From: Dehalococcoidia bacterium
Lineage (GTDB): Bacteria; Chloroflexota; Dehalococcoidia; Dehalococcoidales; S120
Length of the DNA stretch: 42,421 nt
Direction: 5' to 3'
Assembly (NCBI GenBank): GCA_011192075.1
Contig: DUER01000136.1
Location: 7,763 to 50,183, forward strand
The position numbers were made by a program, and so were the translations under genes. The notes under the pieces are model-generated. The model ran no database searches. It was not told the DNA's origin and worked only from the letters and a program-made list of their open reading frames with translations. Of the stretch, positions 8,642 through 16,674 are shown in pieces. Position 1 is the stretch's first letter, and each line of letters starts with the position of its first letter.

Positions 8642-9262
8642 TTATTTTTTTGTTTGTTGCCATACATGAACTAGCCTGTGTCCGACGGTGACAAAGCTGA
8701 ATACCACTATTATAAACAAGGCAATAACAATCTGGTTTACTAGCAGACCTACTACTAGCACAACAACCCTCTCGGCTCGAGTAAATAATCCCACTTGACA
8801 CTCCAAACCCATCGCTTCCGCTCTAGCCCTGATGTAGCTTACTAATGGTGAGACGAATAAGGCAATACCAACGAGTAAAATTGACCATTTCTTGGCAAGA
8901 AAAGTAAATAGAACCGACTGTTCTTCTACAAGTAAAAATAGGACTAAAACGCCCAGTAGCAGTGCTGCCTCAGATAAACGGTCAAGTGTGGAGTCAAGAA
9001 TGCCGCCGAAACGGGTAGTGCGATTAGTCCAACGAGCCAGAGCTCCATCCAGAATATCAAAAAAACCAGCAAAGAGCACCATTAGACCAGCAGCAAGAAG
9101 ATGTTCTGTAGCAATAAGTGCCGCAGCGCCAACAGTCACTAGGAAACCAAGCAAGGTTAGAGCATTGGGTGATATGGGCGTTGCAGCTAAAAGCTGCACT
9201 ACTGGTTCAGTAACTCGATAGGCTATGGTCTTACGAACTTGGGGCAATTTTACCATTGGCAC
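8642..9262 (-). CDS. CDP-alcohol phosphatidyltransferase, possibly phosphatidylinositol phosphate synthase
   Basis: Integral membrane enzyme that transfers a phosphatidyl group from CDP-diacylglycerol to an alcohol. The full family signature is present: Asp72-Gly73-x2-Ala76-Arg77-x8-Gly86-x3-Asp90-x3-Asp94. The 206 residues hold about six hydrophobic segments. Neighbours upstream in the same direction are a PimA-like glycosyltransferase and inositol-1-phosphate synthase, so the likely acceptor is inositol 1-phosphate, as with actinobacterial PgsA1; sequence alone cannot exclude phosphatidylglycerophosphate synthase. The start is GTG 9262 or, two codons later, ATG 9256; neither has a strong ribosome site. 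It is the last gene of the three-gene set. Confidence 0.85.
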   Translation of the reverse strand: MPMVKLPQVRKTIAYRVTEPVVQLLAATPISPNALTLLGFLVTVGAAALIATEHLLAAGLMVLFAGFFDILDGALARWTNRTTRFGGILDSTLDRLSEAALLLGVLVLFLLVEEQSVLFTFLAKKWSILLVGIALFVSPLVSYIRARAEAMGLECQVGLFTRAERVVVLVVGLLVNQIVIALFIIVVFSFVTVGHRLVHVWQQTKK

Positions 9263-9303
9263 TGTTTCTCTGAGTTAGCATTACTTAACCTATCTTTTAC
9301 CTC

Positions 9304-10476
9304 TTAATTAGACCAAGCGGCAAGGCTTCCCATTTCGGGGTCAACCTGTGTAGCAGGTTGACTAAGCACCTTAACATAATAATTGTATACCCTTTGGGCA
9401 ATCTGCTGCCAGCTATAGTCTAGCGCTTTAGCTCTACCCTTAGCTCCCATCTGGTGACGGAGTAATTCGTCAGTCATAAGAGAAATTAGAGCCTGGGCTA
9501 AGCTTCTCTTATCTCTTGGTGGCACCAATAACCCCTCAACGCCGTGATTTACTACGGTGGCATAACCCGCTATATTCGAGGCAACAATTGGTTTACCAAT
9601 AGCCATGGCCTCAAGCAAAACTATACCAAAGCTTTCACCACTTGTAGCCGGGGCACAAAAAATATCAGCCGTTTTATAATATCTGGGTAGTTCGTCGTAG
9701 CCTACATGGCCAACAAAGACAACATCCTTTATACCTTTCCGCATAATGTGCTTTTCATACTTATTACGCAGCCTGGTGCCAGGACCCACTACAATAAGTC
9801 GGGAGTCAGGGACTTCTCTCTTAGCTTGCTGATAAGCCTCAAGAAGATAGTTCAAGCCCTTTCGTTTCTCCAGACGACCAACAAACAGGATATTCACCTT
9901 CCCATCACAGAATTCATCAATAGGCAATACATCGGGGGAAAAATGCTCTAAATCTACACCATTAGGGATAACCGTGTAGTATCCGGGTAGATGCCTGTTG
10001 GCGAACTCCATGGCTGGTTTAGATACAGCAATTCTGCCGTTAAGCTTGAGAAACCACCTCCTTAAAAAAATGGTGCTGATAGGCTTGCCAAAGTTATATG
10101 AAGGTTTGCCATCATGAGCATGAAAAGTACCCACATTCGCTGTTTGAGATAACCGTAGCACAGTAGTACATAACATTGGCATTAAAGGTTCGTGAAGGTG
10201 GATAATATCAAACTTTTCTGCATCAAGCACTGCCTTTATTGAAGAGGACAACCGAATCGATATGGTAACTCGACAAATAGAGCCGCCAGCTGGGATAGGT
10301 CGAGGTTTGCCTATAGGTATGAATCTATCGCCGAAACTGGAAACAGCTTTAGAGGCAGGGGCAATCACCTTCACCTCATGCCCCATCAGGCTAAGATAAT
10401 GCTCGAGACAAGAAATATGGTTGGTAACACCACCGGGGTAAGCAAAGTCATAGGGAGAAACCAATGCTATCTTCAT
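9304..10476 (-). CDS. GT4 glycosyltransferase, PimA-like
   Basis: A retaining glycosyltransferase of the GT-B fold, 390 residues. Seen: N-terminal SPYDFAYPGGVTNHI (residues 7-21) with the glycine-rich loop, HEPLMP at 95-100, which is typical of PimA/PimB' mannosyltransferases, FHAHDG near 118, VGRLEKRKGLNYLLEA at 199-214 with the Arg/Lys pair that holds the nucleotide-sugar phosphates, and the E-x7-E motif Glu281/Glu289. It lies between inositol-1-phosphate synthase and a CDP-alcohol phosphatidyltransferase, which suggests it mannosylates phosphatidylinositol at the inner membrane face. The donor and acceptor are inferred from context; another GT4 specificity is possible. Confidence 0.87.
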   Translation of the reverse strand: MKIALVSPYDFAYPGGVTNHISCLEHYLSLMGHEVKVIAPASKAVSSFGDRFIPIGKPRPIPAGGSICRVTISIRLSSSIKAVLDAEKFDIIHLHEPLMPMLCTTVLRLSQTANVGTFHAHDGKPSYNFGKPISTIFLRRWFLKLNGRIAVSKPAMEFANRHLPGYYTVIPNGVDLEHFSPDVLPIDEFCDGKVNILFVGRLEKRKGLNYLLEAYQQAKREVPDSRLIVVGPGTRLRNKYEKHIMRKGIKDVVFVGHVGYDELPRYYKTADIFCAPATSGESFGIVLLEAMAIGKPIVASNIAGYATVVNHGVEGLLVPPRDKRSLAQALISLMTDELLRHQMGAKGRAKALDYSWQQIAQRVYNYYVKVLSQPATQVDPEMGSLAAWSN

Positions 10477-10513
10477 AAGTTGCTGCCTAAAGCCTCCACC
10501 AACCTAACTTAGA

Positions 10514-11620
10514 CTATTTTTTAGAAGCATGGACTTTCTCTGCCACTGGCTGGGGAATAGAAATGAACTCTTCCACCATCCGACGAGCTTCATCATCAGT
10601 ATATTGAATAGCCGGTGATTTCATGAAGTAAGCAGAGGGGGCTATCAATGCTCCTTTGAGTCCACGGTCTAAGGCGAGTTTACTGCACCTTATAGCATCG
10701 ATAACTACCCCGGCTGAGTTAGGACTATCCCACACCTCAAGTTTTAGCTCCAGGTTCAGAGGAACATCGCCGAAGGTCTGTCCCTCCATCCTGATATGGC
10801 AAAACTTGCGGTCAGCCAGCCAGGGGACATAATCACTGGGACCGACATGGATATTATCAGAGCTAAGCTTATAATCCAGTTGAGAGGTAACTGCGGTAGT
10901 TTTAGATATTTTCTTAGACTCAAGGCGTTCCCGCTCTAACATATTATAGAAGTCAGTGTTACCACCAAAGTTCAATTGATAGGTTCGCTCCAGCCTAACC
11001 CCACGGTCCCTAAACAGTCTGGTAAGGACACGGTGGACAATAGTAGCTCCAACCTGGGATTTTATATCATCACCAATAACAGGAAGCCCCCTTTCAGTAA
11101 AGCGTTCCTGCCAGTACCTTTCTCGAGCAATAAAAACTGGGATACAGTTAATAAAACCACAGCCAGCGGCCAGCACCTGCTCAATGTACCACTTAGTTGC
11201 CTCTTCGCTCCCCACAGGCAGGTAGTTAATCACCACATCGGTTTGGGTTTCCTTAAGGATTTTAACTATATCAGCAGTTGGACCCGGTGCTTTCTCTATT
11301 ATTTGAGACAAATACTTACCCAGACCATCATGAGTCATACCCCGCTGAATTTTTACGCCTGTAGTTAGTACCTCACAAAATTTAAAGGTATTATTGGGCG
11401 GGGTAAAAATTGCCTGGGCTAAGTCTTTGCCCACCTTATTCTTATCAATATCAAAGGCAGCTACGAAATTGATATCGCTTATATGGTATCCCCCAAGATT
11501 AACATGCATAAGCCCAGGCACAAATTCAGTCTCCTTCGCCTTCTTATAGTAGTAAACACCTTGAATTAGCGAGGAGGCACAATTACCCACTCCTATTATG
11601 GCTACATTTATATTACCCAA
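10514..11620 (-). CDS. ino1: Inositol-3-phosphate (inositol-1-phosphate) synthase
   Basis: NAD-dependent enzyme that cyclises glucose 6-phosphate to inositol phosphate. The 368-residue length fits the shorter actinobacterial/archaeal type. Seen: [16 protein letters not shown] at residues 6-21 for NAD binding, [14 protein letters not shown] near 135, [15 protein letters not shown] near 183 with the active-site Lys, [12 protein letters not shown] near 218 and [16 protein letters not shown] near 299. The start is TTG 11620, six bases after a perfect AAGGAGGT, which overrides any internal ATG. It is the first gene of the set with the glycosyltransferase (37 bases on) and the phosphatidyltransferase, supplying the inositol head group. 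Confidence 0.95.
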   Translation of the reverse strand: MGNINVAIIGVGNCASSLIQGVYYYKKAKETEFVPGLMHVNLGGYHISDINFVAAFDIDKNKVGKDLAQAIFTPPNNTFKFCEVLTTGVKIQRGMTHDGLGKYLSQIIEKAPGPTADIVKILKETQTDVVINYLPVGSEEATKWYIEQVLAAGCGFINCIPVFIARERYWQERFTERGLPVIGDDIKSQVGATIVHRVLTRLFRDRGVRLERTYQLNFGGNTDFYNMLERERLESKKISKTTAVTSQLDYKLSSDNIHVGPSDYVPWLADRKFCHIRMEGQTFGDVPLNLELKLEVWDSPNSAGVVIDAIRCSKLALDRGLKGALIAPSAYFMKSPAIQYTDDEARRMVEEFISIPQPVAEKVHASKK

Positions 11621-11676
11621 GATTTAACCTCCTTCCTTTGTAATAGTAGAAACCATTACAAGAGGCTTACTCAGTT

Positions 11677-11706
11677 ATTCTAACTCATGTTAGTCCCAAC
11701 TATCAA
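11677..11706 (-). promoter_or_regulatory. Candidate promoter for the inositol lipid cluster
   Basis: Minus strand TTGATA (11701-11706), an 18-base spacer and TAGAAT (11677-11682) lie about 55 bases before the ino1 start. Consensus match only. Confidence 0.5.
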
Positions 11707-11887
11707 CCATTAACTTTCGTAAGAGGTAAAAAGTCTATGACTTTCATACGCACACTTCATTGAGCAACAGTGTCTATCACCAATTAAGTTAATCAGGCGT
11801 GCTTTAGTTAATAACTATCACGCTATTGCTCTTGCTGACCATATTACTACTGGTGAACTAAGCCATAATTAAGGAAGCAGCCAAAGT

Positions 11888-12061
11888 ATGTACCTTAGCT
11901 CGGTCATACCGAAATATCTTCGCCATCCCCAGTCAAAAACTACCTGCATTCCGGCTCAGGCCATTACTGAAACCGCAAAAAGGCACAGAATGGGGGCTTG
12001 GATTACGCTAGTTCACGGCAAAATAACCCCCGTCTTTATTGAAAAAGACTCCACAGTCTAG
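11888..12061 (+). CDS. Doubtful 57-residue ORF
   Basis: ATG 11888 lies about nine bases after AAGGAAG and opens a 57-codon frame with mixed composition (RHPQSKTTCIPAQAI, then MGAWITLVHGKITPVF). I recognise no family. It is the longest frame in the 517-base gap between ino1 and the zinc-ribbon gene; outside it I see only the ino1 promoter and no RNA gene. It could be a real small gene, a gene remnant or chance. Confidence 0.15.
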   Translation: MYLSSVIPKYLRHPQSKTTCIPAQAITETAKRHRMGAWITLVHGKITPVFIEKDSTV

Positions 12062-12138
12062 CCCTACCCAAACCCCCAAGTTCACACTTTCGCCCAACCC
12101 TAATCTTCTAAGCCTACAAGGCATTTACTAGCTACTGA

Positions 12139-12279
12139 TTAGCCTTGACCAATTCTGAATACCTTAGTCCCACACACTGGGCAGACCCCCTTCGTGGCTG
12201 GTCTATTATTCTTCAGGGTAATCCGCTCAGGATTCTTTATCTCTACTTTATTCCTACACTTAAAACAATATGCTTGCAA
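12139..12279 (-). CDS. Small zinc-ribbon protein, DUF5679-like
   Basis: A 46-residue frame with two CxxC pairs, YCFKCRNK at residues 4-11 and VCPVCGTK at 32-39, separated by a basic linker containing TLKNNRPATKG, the layout of the short DUF5679 zinc ribbons. The four cysteines would bind one zinc. The start is TTG 12279, eight bases after a perfect AAGGAGGT, which makes translation very likely despite the small size. It lies 78 bases downstream of the membrane protein at 12.4-13.0 kb on the same strand and may be cotranscribed. Its function is unknown; a nucleic-acid or protein-binding role is conjecture. Confidence 0.8.
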   Translation of the reverse strand: MQAYCFKCRNKVEIKNPERITLKNNRPATKGVCPVCGTKVFRIGQG

Positions 12280-12357
12280 CCTGCGTCACCTCCTTTAAAA
12301 ATAGAGCGTGTCTACTGCCTCAGTTCACTTTCGAATTTGGCTTTGGTATTACTCTGT

Positions 12358-12978
12358 TTACTTAATAATTGGTCCCCCAATCGACAGCTTGGGCGCCTGA
12401 TAAACTGTGTTGGTGATAAAGGCAGTTGAGAGGTAGATAACCATTATAGCCCAGATAAGGAAACAGTAACCAGATGCGTTCAATGGGAAGTCGCCAAAGG
12501 CTGTTCCGTTTATCAAACCTGCAGCCAAGAAGGCGAGTCCCACACCAAGCACAATAAACGCCAAGAATATGAGCCAGGAAACCTTGCCCACGCTGGGCAA
12601 AAACAAGAAAAATAATAGAGAGATGCCGGCGGCGAAAAATCCAGCGATACGTAGATCAGCCTGTAATATATCTGGTGCTCCTCCTAGGTTAGCAAAGGTC
12701 CAACCGACGTAAGCCAATATGGAGCCGAGGCCAAGGAATATGAGTGCCCCAAATACCATGTTAATTGAGCCCAACAGTATATCGCCTCTCCGCAGCGAGA
12801 TTACGCCCAGTGGCAAAGTAACTAAACCGCACATAATAAGGAAGATGCCCATGATTGGTATAGCTCCTGGGTTGAACCACCCCATTAACAGACCAAATAT
12901 GCCAATACAGGCTACGCCCACCATGTAAAGCACTGCTGGTGTTGCCATCGCCCATTGCGGGCCTTTTTCTTCAGCCAT
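12358..12978 (-). CDS. Six-helix membrane protein, AceTr (GPR1/FUN34/YaaH)-like
   Basis: A 206-residue protein with about six membrane helices filling nearly its whole length. Size, helix count and the segment VISLRRGDILLGSINMVFG near residue 59, which resembles the FRRGNTFGAT-type stretch of acetate/succinate channel transporters, point to the AceTr family. The signature NPAPLGL near the N-terminus is replaced by TPAVLYM, so either the member is divergent or the assignment is wrong. It would move monocarboxylates or succinate across the membrane, which fits a propionate/succinate metabolism. ATG 12978 follows AAGGAGG at good spacing, and a strong promoter lies 170 bases upstream. Confidence 0.55.
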   Translation of the reverse strand: MAEEKGPQWAMATPAVLYMVGVACIGIFGLLMGWFNPGAIPIMGIFLIMCGLVTLPLGVISLRRGDILLGSINMVFGALIFLGLGSILAYVGWTFANLGGAPDILQADLRIAGFFAAGISLLFFLFLPSVGKVSWLIFLAFIVLGVGLAFLAAGLINGTAFGDFPLNASGYCFLIWAIMVIYLSTAFITNTVYQAPKLSIGGPIIK

Positions 12979-13145
12979 TTAAATCCTCCTTTTTTATATT
13001 TGAACTGGCTGCATACAGCATTTTACATTTAGCATCACCCCCTGCTCATAAATTGTCGGCTAGGGTGCTAGAATCTTCTACAATATTGGCTATTTCTACG
13101 CCAGCAATATGATTGCCCTTCTATTCCCTTTCTAAGTTAGCTTGA

Positions 13146-13174
13146 ACTATATCCCTTTATACCCAACTTGTCAA
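13146..13174 (-). promoter_or_regulatory. Strong candidate promoter for the AceTr-like gene
   Basis: Minus strand TTGACA (13169-13174), a 17-base spacer and TATAGT (13146-13151). The transcript would carry a leader of roughly 160 bases before the start at 12978. The 248-base gap contains no gene, and no truB terminator is evident in it. Confidence 0.6.
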
Positions 13175-13226
13175 GACTATTTAACCATTTATTGACTAAA
13201 ATAATAGAAATTTAGTAATTTAGTAG

Positions 13227-14132
13227 CTAGGGACCGGTTACAAAAACCTTCTCAGGTTGCCACTGCCCTCTTTCAGGGTTGAAACGCATCACACCTAAGA
13301 AGCGCCCATCACAGGTATAGACGCGGCAACGATTCTCAACGGAATGCCAGGCTGGACTGTTATCATTCTCCATAACTAAGGGACGCCCGTTCCTTATAGC
13401 TTGCCCTGTATCATCATTGACCACCATAGCCATCCAATGTGAGAGGATAATATCTACCGGATAAATAAAGTGTTGCCAGTAGCCGTAGTGAAAGGCATCC
13501 TCAAGTTGAGGTATTGAAACTGAGTCCCTTATATCAAAAAGGCTACATCTCGAACGAACTAGGCTCTTTAAATTAGCACCACAACCCAGAGCTTGCCCTA
13601 AATCATGAGCTAGTGAGCGGATATAGGTACCCTTACCACATTCTATTTCTATAGTGGCTACAGGCGGTCGCCAATCTATAAGCTCCAGACGATGGATTTT
13701 AATTAGCCGGCTTCGTGGTTCGACTTTAATGCCAGCCCGTGCCAATTGATAGAGTGGCTTACCGTGATGCTTTATCGCACTATATATTGGAGGGGTCTGC
13801 TGTATCGAACCGCGGAAAGGGGCGAGTGCCGACTCCAATTGTTCCTGGCTAATCCCAGAAGGGTCTTTCTTGAGGGTAATCTTGCCACTGGCATCATAGG
13901 TATCTGTAGCTACACCCAATTCAATCTGAGCCCGGTAAGCCTTGGTTGAATCGACTATAAATTCAATAACACGTGTCCCTTGACCAAGGCAGACGGGTAA
14001 AACACCTGTAGCTGTAGGGTCAAGAGTACCAGCATGCCCGACACGCTGCTCCCCACTCAGCCGTTTCACTATAGCTACAATACTAAAAGAAGTCTTACCC
14101 CAAGGTTTATTAATGTTTAGTATGCCATCCAT
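13227..14132 (-). CDS. truB: tRNA pseudouridine(55) synthase
   Basis: TruB converts U55 of the tRNA T-loop to pseudouridine. The protein is 301 residues from ATG 14132. Seen: GILNINKPWGKTSFSIV at the N-terminus, the catalytic Asp in GHAGTLDPTATGVLPVC near residue 35, YRAQIELGVATDTYDASG near residue 68, PPIYSAIKHHGKPLYQLAR near residue 115 and GTYIRSLAHDLG near residue 169. An in-frame TTG at 14138 exists, but AGGAG sits six bases before ATG 14132, so the ATG is preferred. It is the last gene of the nusA operon, 14 bases from rbfA; the usual downstream ribF/rpsO are not here. Confidence 0.95.
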   Translation of the reverse strand: MDGILNINKPWGKTSFSIVAIVKRLSGEQRVGHAGTLDPTATGVLPVCLGQGTRVIEFIVDSTKAYRAQIELGVATDTYDASGKITLKKDPSGISQEQLESALAPFRGSIQQTPPIYSAIKHHGKPLYQLARAGIKVEPRSRLIKIHRLELIDWRPPVATIEIECGKGTYIRSLAHDLGQALGCGANLKSLVRSRCSLFDIRDSVSIPQLEDAFHYGYWQHFIYPVDIILSHWMAMVVNDDTGQAIRNGRPLVMENDNSPAWHSVENRCRVYTCDGRFLGVMRFNPERGQWQPEKVFVTGP

Positions 14133-14146
14133 AATCAACTCCTGTA

Positions 14147-14503
14147 CTAGTCAGGAGTATTATTGGTGTTAACTTGCTCAATAAGCTCTAGGAGGTGGGT
14201 TCCCTGCTTAATAGAATCATCCCATTGGAAGCTAAGTTCGGGAATACGTCGCAACTTTAGACGCCTAGCTAGCTCGTTACGTAGGAAACCTGAAGCAGCG
14301 GCTAGTCCGCTTAGCATCTCTTGCTTTTTTTCCTCACTGCTAATACAGCTTATAAATATCTTAGCATATCTCAGGTCGGGAGAAGCGGAAACCTCGGTTA
14401 CTGTAATAAAATCACCAAGTCGTGGATCTTTGACTTGGCGCTGAAGTAATTCACTAATTTCCCGGCGAATGAGATTATTCACCCGCTCAATACGATGTGC
14501 CAT
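14147..14503 (-). CDS. rbfA: Ribosome-binding factor A
   Basis: RbfA is a KH-fold protein that binds the 30S subunit during late maturation of the 16S 5' end. The 118-residue protein matches the family. Seen: RIERVNNLIRREISELLQR at the N-terminus, VKDPRLGDFITVTEVSAS near residue 25, DLRYAKIFISC near residue 44 and the IPELSFQWDDSIKQGTHLLE segment near residue 87. The ATG has a GGAG site at 7-base spacing. It lies between infB (22 bases) and truB, the normal position in this operon. Confidence 0.95.
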   Translation of the reverse strand: MAHRIERVNNLIRREISELLQRQVKDPRLGDFITVTEVSASPDLRYAKIFISCISSEEKKQEMLSGLAAASGFLRNELARRLKLRRIPELSFQWDDSIKQGTHLLELIEQVNTNNTPD

Positions 14504-14525
14504 AAATAGGCTCCATTAAAGATTA

Positions 14526-16337
14526 CTACCTCTTTTCCCTCCTGAAAAATTCCAGTATATCACCAACTTCAAAGTCACCAAAGTCTTTGATACCTACGCC
14601 GCACTCATAACCGCTAGCCACTTCCTTGATATCATCCTTAAAGCGTTTCAGACTGCTAACAACAGATTCACGCACCACTTGCTCCCCACGCCATACCCTA
14701 GCTGTGACCCCCAGACTCACCTTACCTTTGCTCACATAGACACCAGCTATCTTTTCCCTTTTACCACTGGTAAATATAGCCCGTACCTCAGCTTGCCCAT
14801 CGACAATCTCAACATAGGAAGGCTCCAACATGCCTTTAACCGCCTTACCTACATCGTCTACCAAATTGTAAATCACATCATAATGACGGATGCTTATTCC
14901 TTCTACATCAGCTAATCGCCGTGCCCCTGGTTCAGAACCAGTATTAAAACCAATAATAAGTCCCTTAGAAGCAATGGCTAACATAACATCACTCTCAGTA
15001 ATATTGCCAGTGCCACTATGGATAGCCCTAACCCGGACTTCCTCAGTTCCTAGCTGCTGCAGAGAACTTCTTATGGGGTCAATACTGCCTTGAACATCAA
15101 CTTTGAGAATAACATTAAGCTCTTTTACTCTGCCGGCAGCTATTTGGTCAAAGAGATTACTAAGGCTCACTGGTTTAGGTACTAGTGACGACTCAGTCTG
15201 TATCTCGGACTGACGCTTTTGTATTAAAGCCCGTGTTTGATGCTCACCAGCCACAGCAGCTAGCATATCTCCTACCTGAGGCACACTATCTAAGCCAAGG
15301 ATTTGAACGGGGGTAGCTGGCTCAGCTTTCCTCACCCGCTTACCCATATCATTAAACATAGCCTTTATCCTACCCCATGTAGTACCAATTACAACAGTGT
15401 CGCTAAGTCGTAAGGTTCCTGTCTGAACCAGTACTGTAGCCAACGGTCCCTTAGTCTTGTTCAAAGCCGCTTCAATAACTACCCCTGCTGCTGGTTGAGA
15501 AGGATTTGCCCTAAGGTTCTCCATCTCAGCCACGAGCAAAATGTTTTCTAACAGCTCAGAGATGCCTTCCTTCTCTTTAGCTGAAATCAGAACGCAAACT
15601 ACATCGCCTCCCCATTCTTCAATAAGCAAACCGGCATCAGCTAACTGTTGCTTAACCAGCTCAGGGTTAGCATTGGATTTATCAATTTTATTGATAGCCA
15701 CTACAATCGGCACTCCAGCTGCCCGGGCGTGGTCTATAGCTTCTAAAGTCTGTGGCATTACCCCATCGTCAGCAGCCACTACCAAAACAGTGGTGTCAGT
15801 TACCTGAGCTCCACGAGCTCGCATAGCAGTAAAGGCTTCATGACCCGGGGTATCCAAGAAAGTGACTTTCTGCCCATCGACCTCTACCTGATAGGCACCG
15901 ATGTGCTGGGTTATGCCCCCAGCTTCGGTAGCCATTACATTAGTCTGTCGAATAGCATCCAAAAGTCTGGTCTTGCCATGATTAACATGCCCCATAATGG
16001 TAACTACTGGAGGTCGCGGCTGCAGACCACCGAGTTCCTCATCCTGGAGTTGCTGGCGCCTTCCAATACCACCACTGGCCAACTTTCGAGGCTTCAGGCG
16101 TGCTTCATAACCAAAAGCGGCAGCTACCACTGCCGCTTTTTCATAGTCAATGACCTGGTTAATATTGGCCATAATACCATTCCTCATCAGTTGTTTAATA
16201 ATGGCTATAGCACTAACCAGTAAAAGTTCTGCTAATTGCCTCACACTTAAGGTTTGGGGGATTTCAATTAAGCGCACCCCCGGTGACGGAGCAGTATCAC
16301 TAACCGTCTCCCCTGTTGGTTCATTTGCCCTTACCAC
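14526..16337 (-). CDS. infB: Translation initiation factor IF-2
   Basis: GTPase that brings initiator tRNA to the 30S subunit and promotes subunit joining. It is a short form (603 residues) with a compact N-terminal domain ([21 protein letters not shown] and following) ahead of the G domain. Seen: G1 GHVNHGKT at residues 116-123, [10 protein letters not shown] (switch I), DTPGHEAF (G3), NKIDKSN (G4) and SAKEKEG (G5), then domain II and the C-terminal tRNA-binding domain. Odd: the G1 motif of IF2 is normally GHVDHGKT; the codon at 15981-15983 is AAT, giving Asn119. GTG 16337 follows AAGGAG at 7-base spacing. It lies in the nusA-rnpM-infB-rbfA-truB operon. Confidence 0.97.
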   Translation of the reverse strand: MVRANEPTGETVSDTAPSPGVRLIEIPQTLSVRQLAELLLVSAIAIIKQLMRNGIMANINQVIDYEKAAVVAAAFGYEARLKPRKLASGGIGRRQQLQDEELGGLQPRPPVVTIMGHVNHGKTRLLDAIRQTNVMATEAGGITQHIGAYQVEVDGQKVTFLDTPGHEAFTAMRARGAQVTDTTVLVVAADDGVMPQTLEAIDHARAAGVPIVVAINKIDKSNANPELVKQQLADAGLLIEEWGGDVVCVLISAKEKEGISELLENILLVAEMENLRANPSQPAAGVVIEAALNKTKGPLATVLVQTGTLRLSDTVVIGTTWGRIKAMFNDMGKRVRKAEPATPVQILGLDSVPQVGDMLAAVAGEHQTRALIQKRQSEIQTESSLVPKPVSLSNLFDQIAAGRVKELNVILKVDVQGSIDPIRSSLQQLGTEEVRVRAIHSGTGNITESDVMLAIASKGLIIGFNTGSEPGARRLADVEGISIRHYDVIYNLVDDVGKAVKGMLEPSYVEIVDGQAEVRAIFTSGKREKIAGVYVSKGKVSLGVTARVWRGEQVVRESVVSSLKRFKDDIKEVASGYECGVGIKDFGDFEVGDILEFFRREKR

Positions 16338-16377
16338 TAATCCACTCCTTGTAGTAGGTCTTCCCCATATCTAAAGT

Positions 16378-16419
16378 GCTGAAAAGGTCTTTAAGGACTT
16401 TTCAACACAGCTTTTCAGC
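16378..16419 (-). promoter_or_regulatory. Overlapping alternative hairpins between rnpM and infB
   Basis: In the mRNA the end of rnpM carries GCTGAAAAG (16411-16419), followed by a second GAAAAG (16398-16403) and then CTTTTCAGC (16378-16386). The last element can pair with the first over nine bases or with the second over six bases plus an inner four-pair stem, so the two folds exclude each other. There is no T run; a role in infB translation or mRNA processing is conjecture. Confidence 0.3.
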
Positions 16420-16674
16420 GGCCCTAAATAGCTGCTCCCTATTATCTTGGGTGATAGTAGTTCGCAAAGCATGCTTTAGTTGACTACCCTTTAGCCCAAT
16501 CTCCCAACACTCCAGGCACAAATAAGCACCACGTCCTGCCTTCTTGCCGCTACTGTCAACCTCTACGCTGCCATCAGAAATACGGACCAAGCGGATTAGC
16601 TCCCGCTTAGGCCTTACCTTACGACAAGCAACACAGGTGCGCTGAGGTATATGATTCCTAATATTCCTCATCAT
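16402..16674 (-). CDS. rnpM: RnpM/YlxR family RNA-binding protein
   Basis: Small basic protein of the YlxR fold, a modulator of RNase P reported in Bacillus subtilis and invariably found between nusA and infB. The 90 residues show the signature RTCVACRKVRPKRELIRLV at residues 12-30 and GRGAYLCLECWE near residue 48. Four cysteines (two in CVAC, two in CLEC) could bind a metal. The start (ATG 16674 or the next codon) lies inside the end of nusA with no ribosome site of its own, so translation is probably coupled to nusA. It is followed by 64 bases containing alternative hairpins before infB. Confidence 0.93.
   Translation of the reverse strand: MMRNIRNHIPQRTCVACRKVRPKRELIRLVRISDGSVEVDSSGKKAGRGAYLCLECWEIGLKGSQLKHALRTTITQDNREQLFRAAEKLC

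Noticed and set aside
11621-12138. tRNA or other structured RNA in the gap after ino1
   Set aside because: No T-loop-like GGTTCRA motif or cloverleaf-compatible stems were seen.
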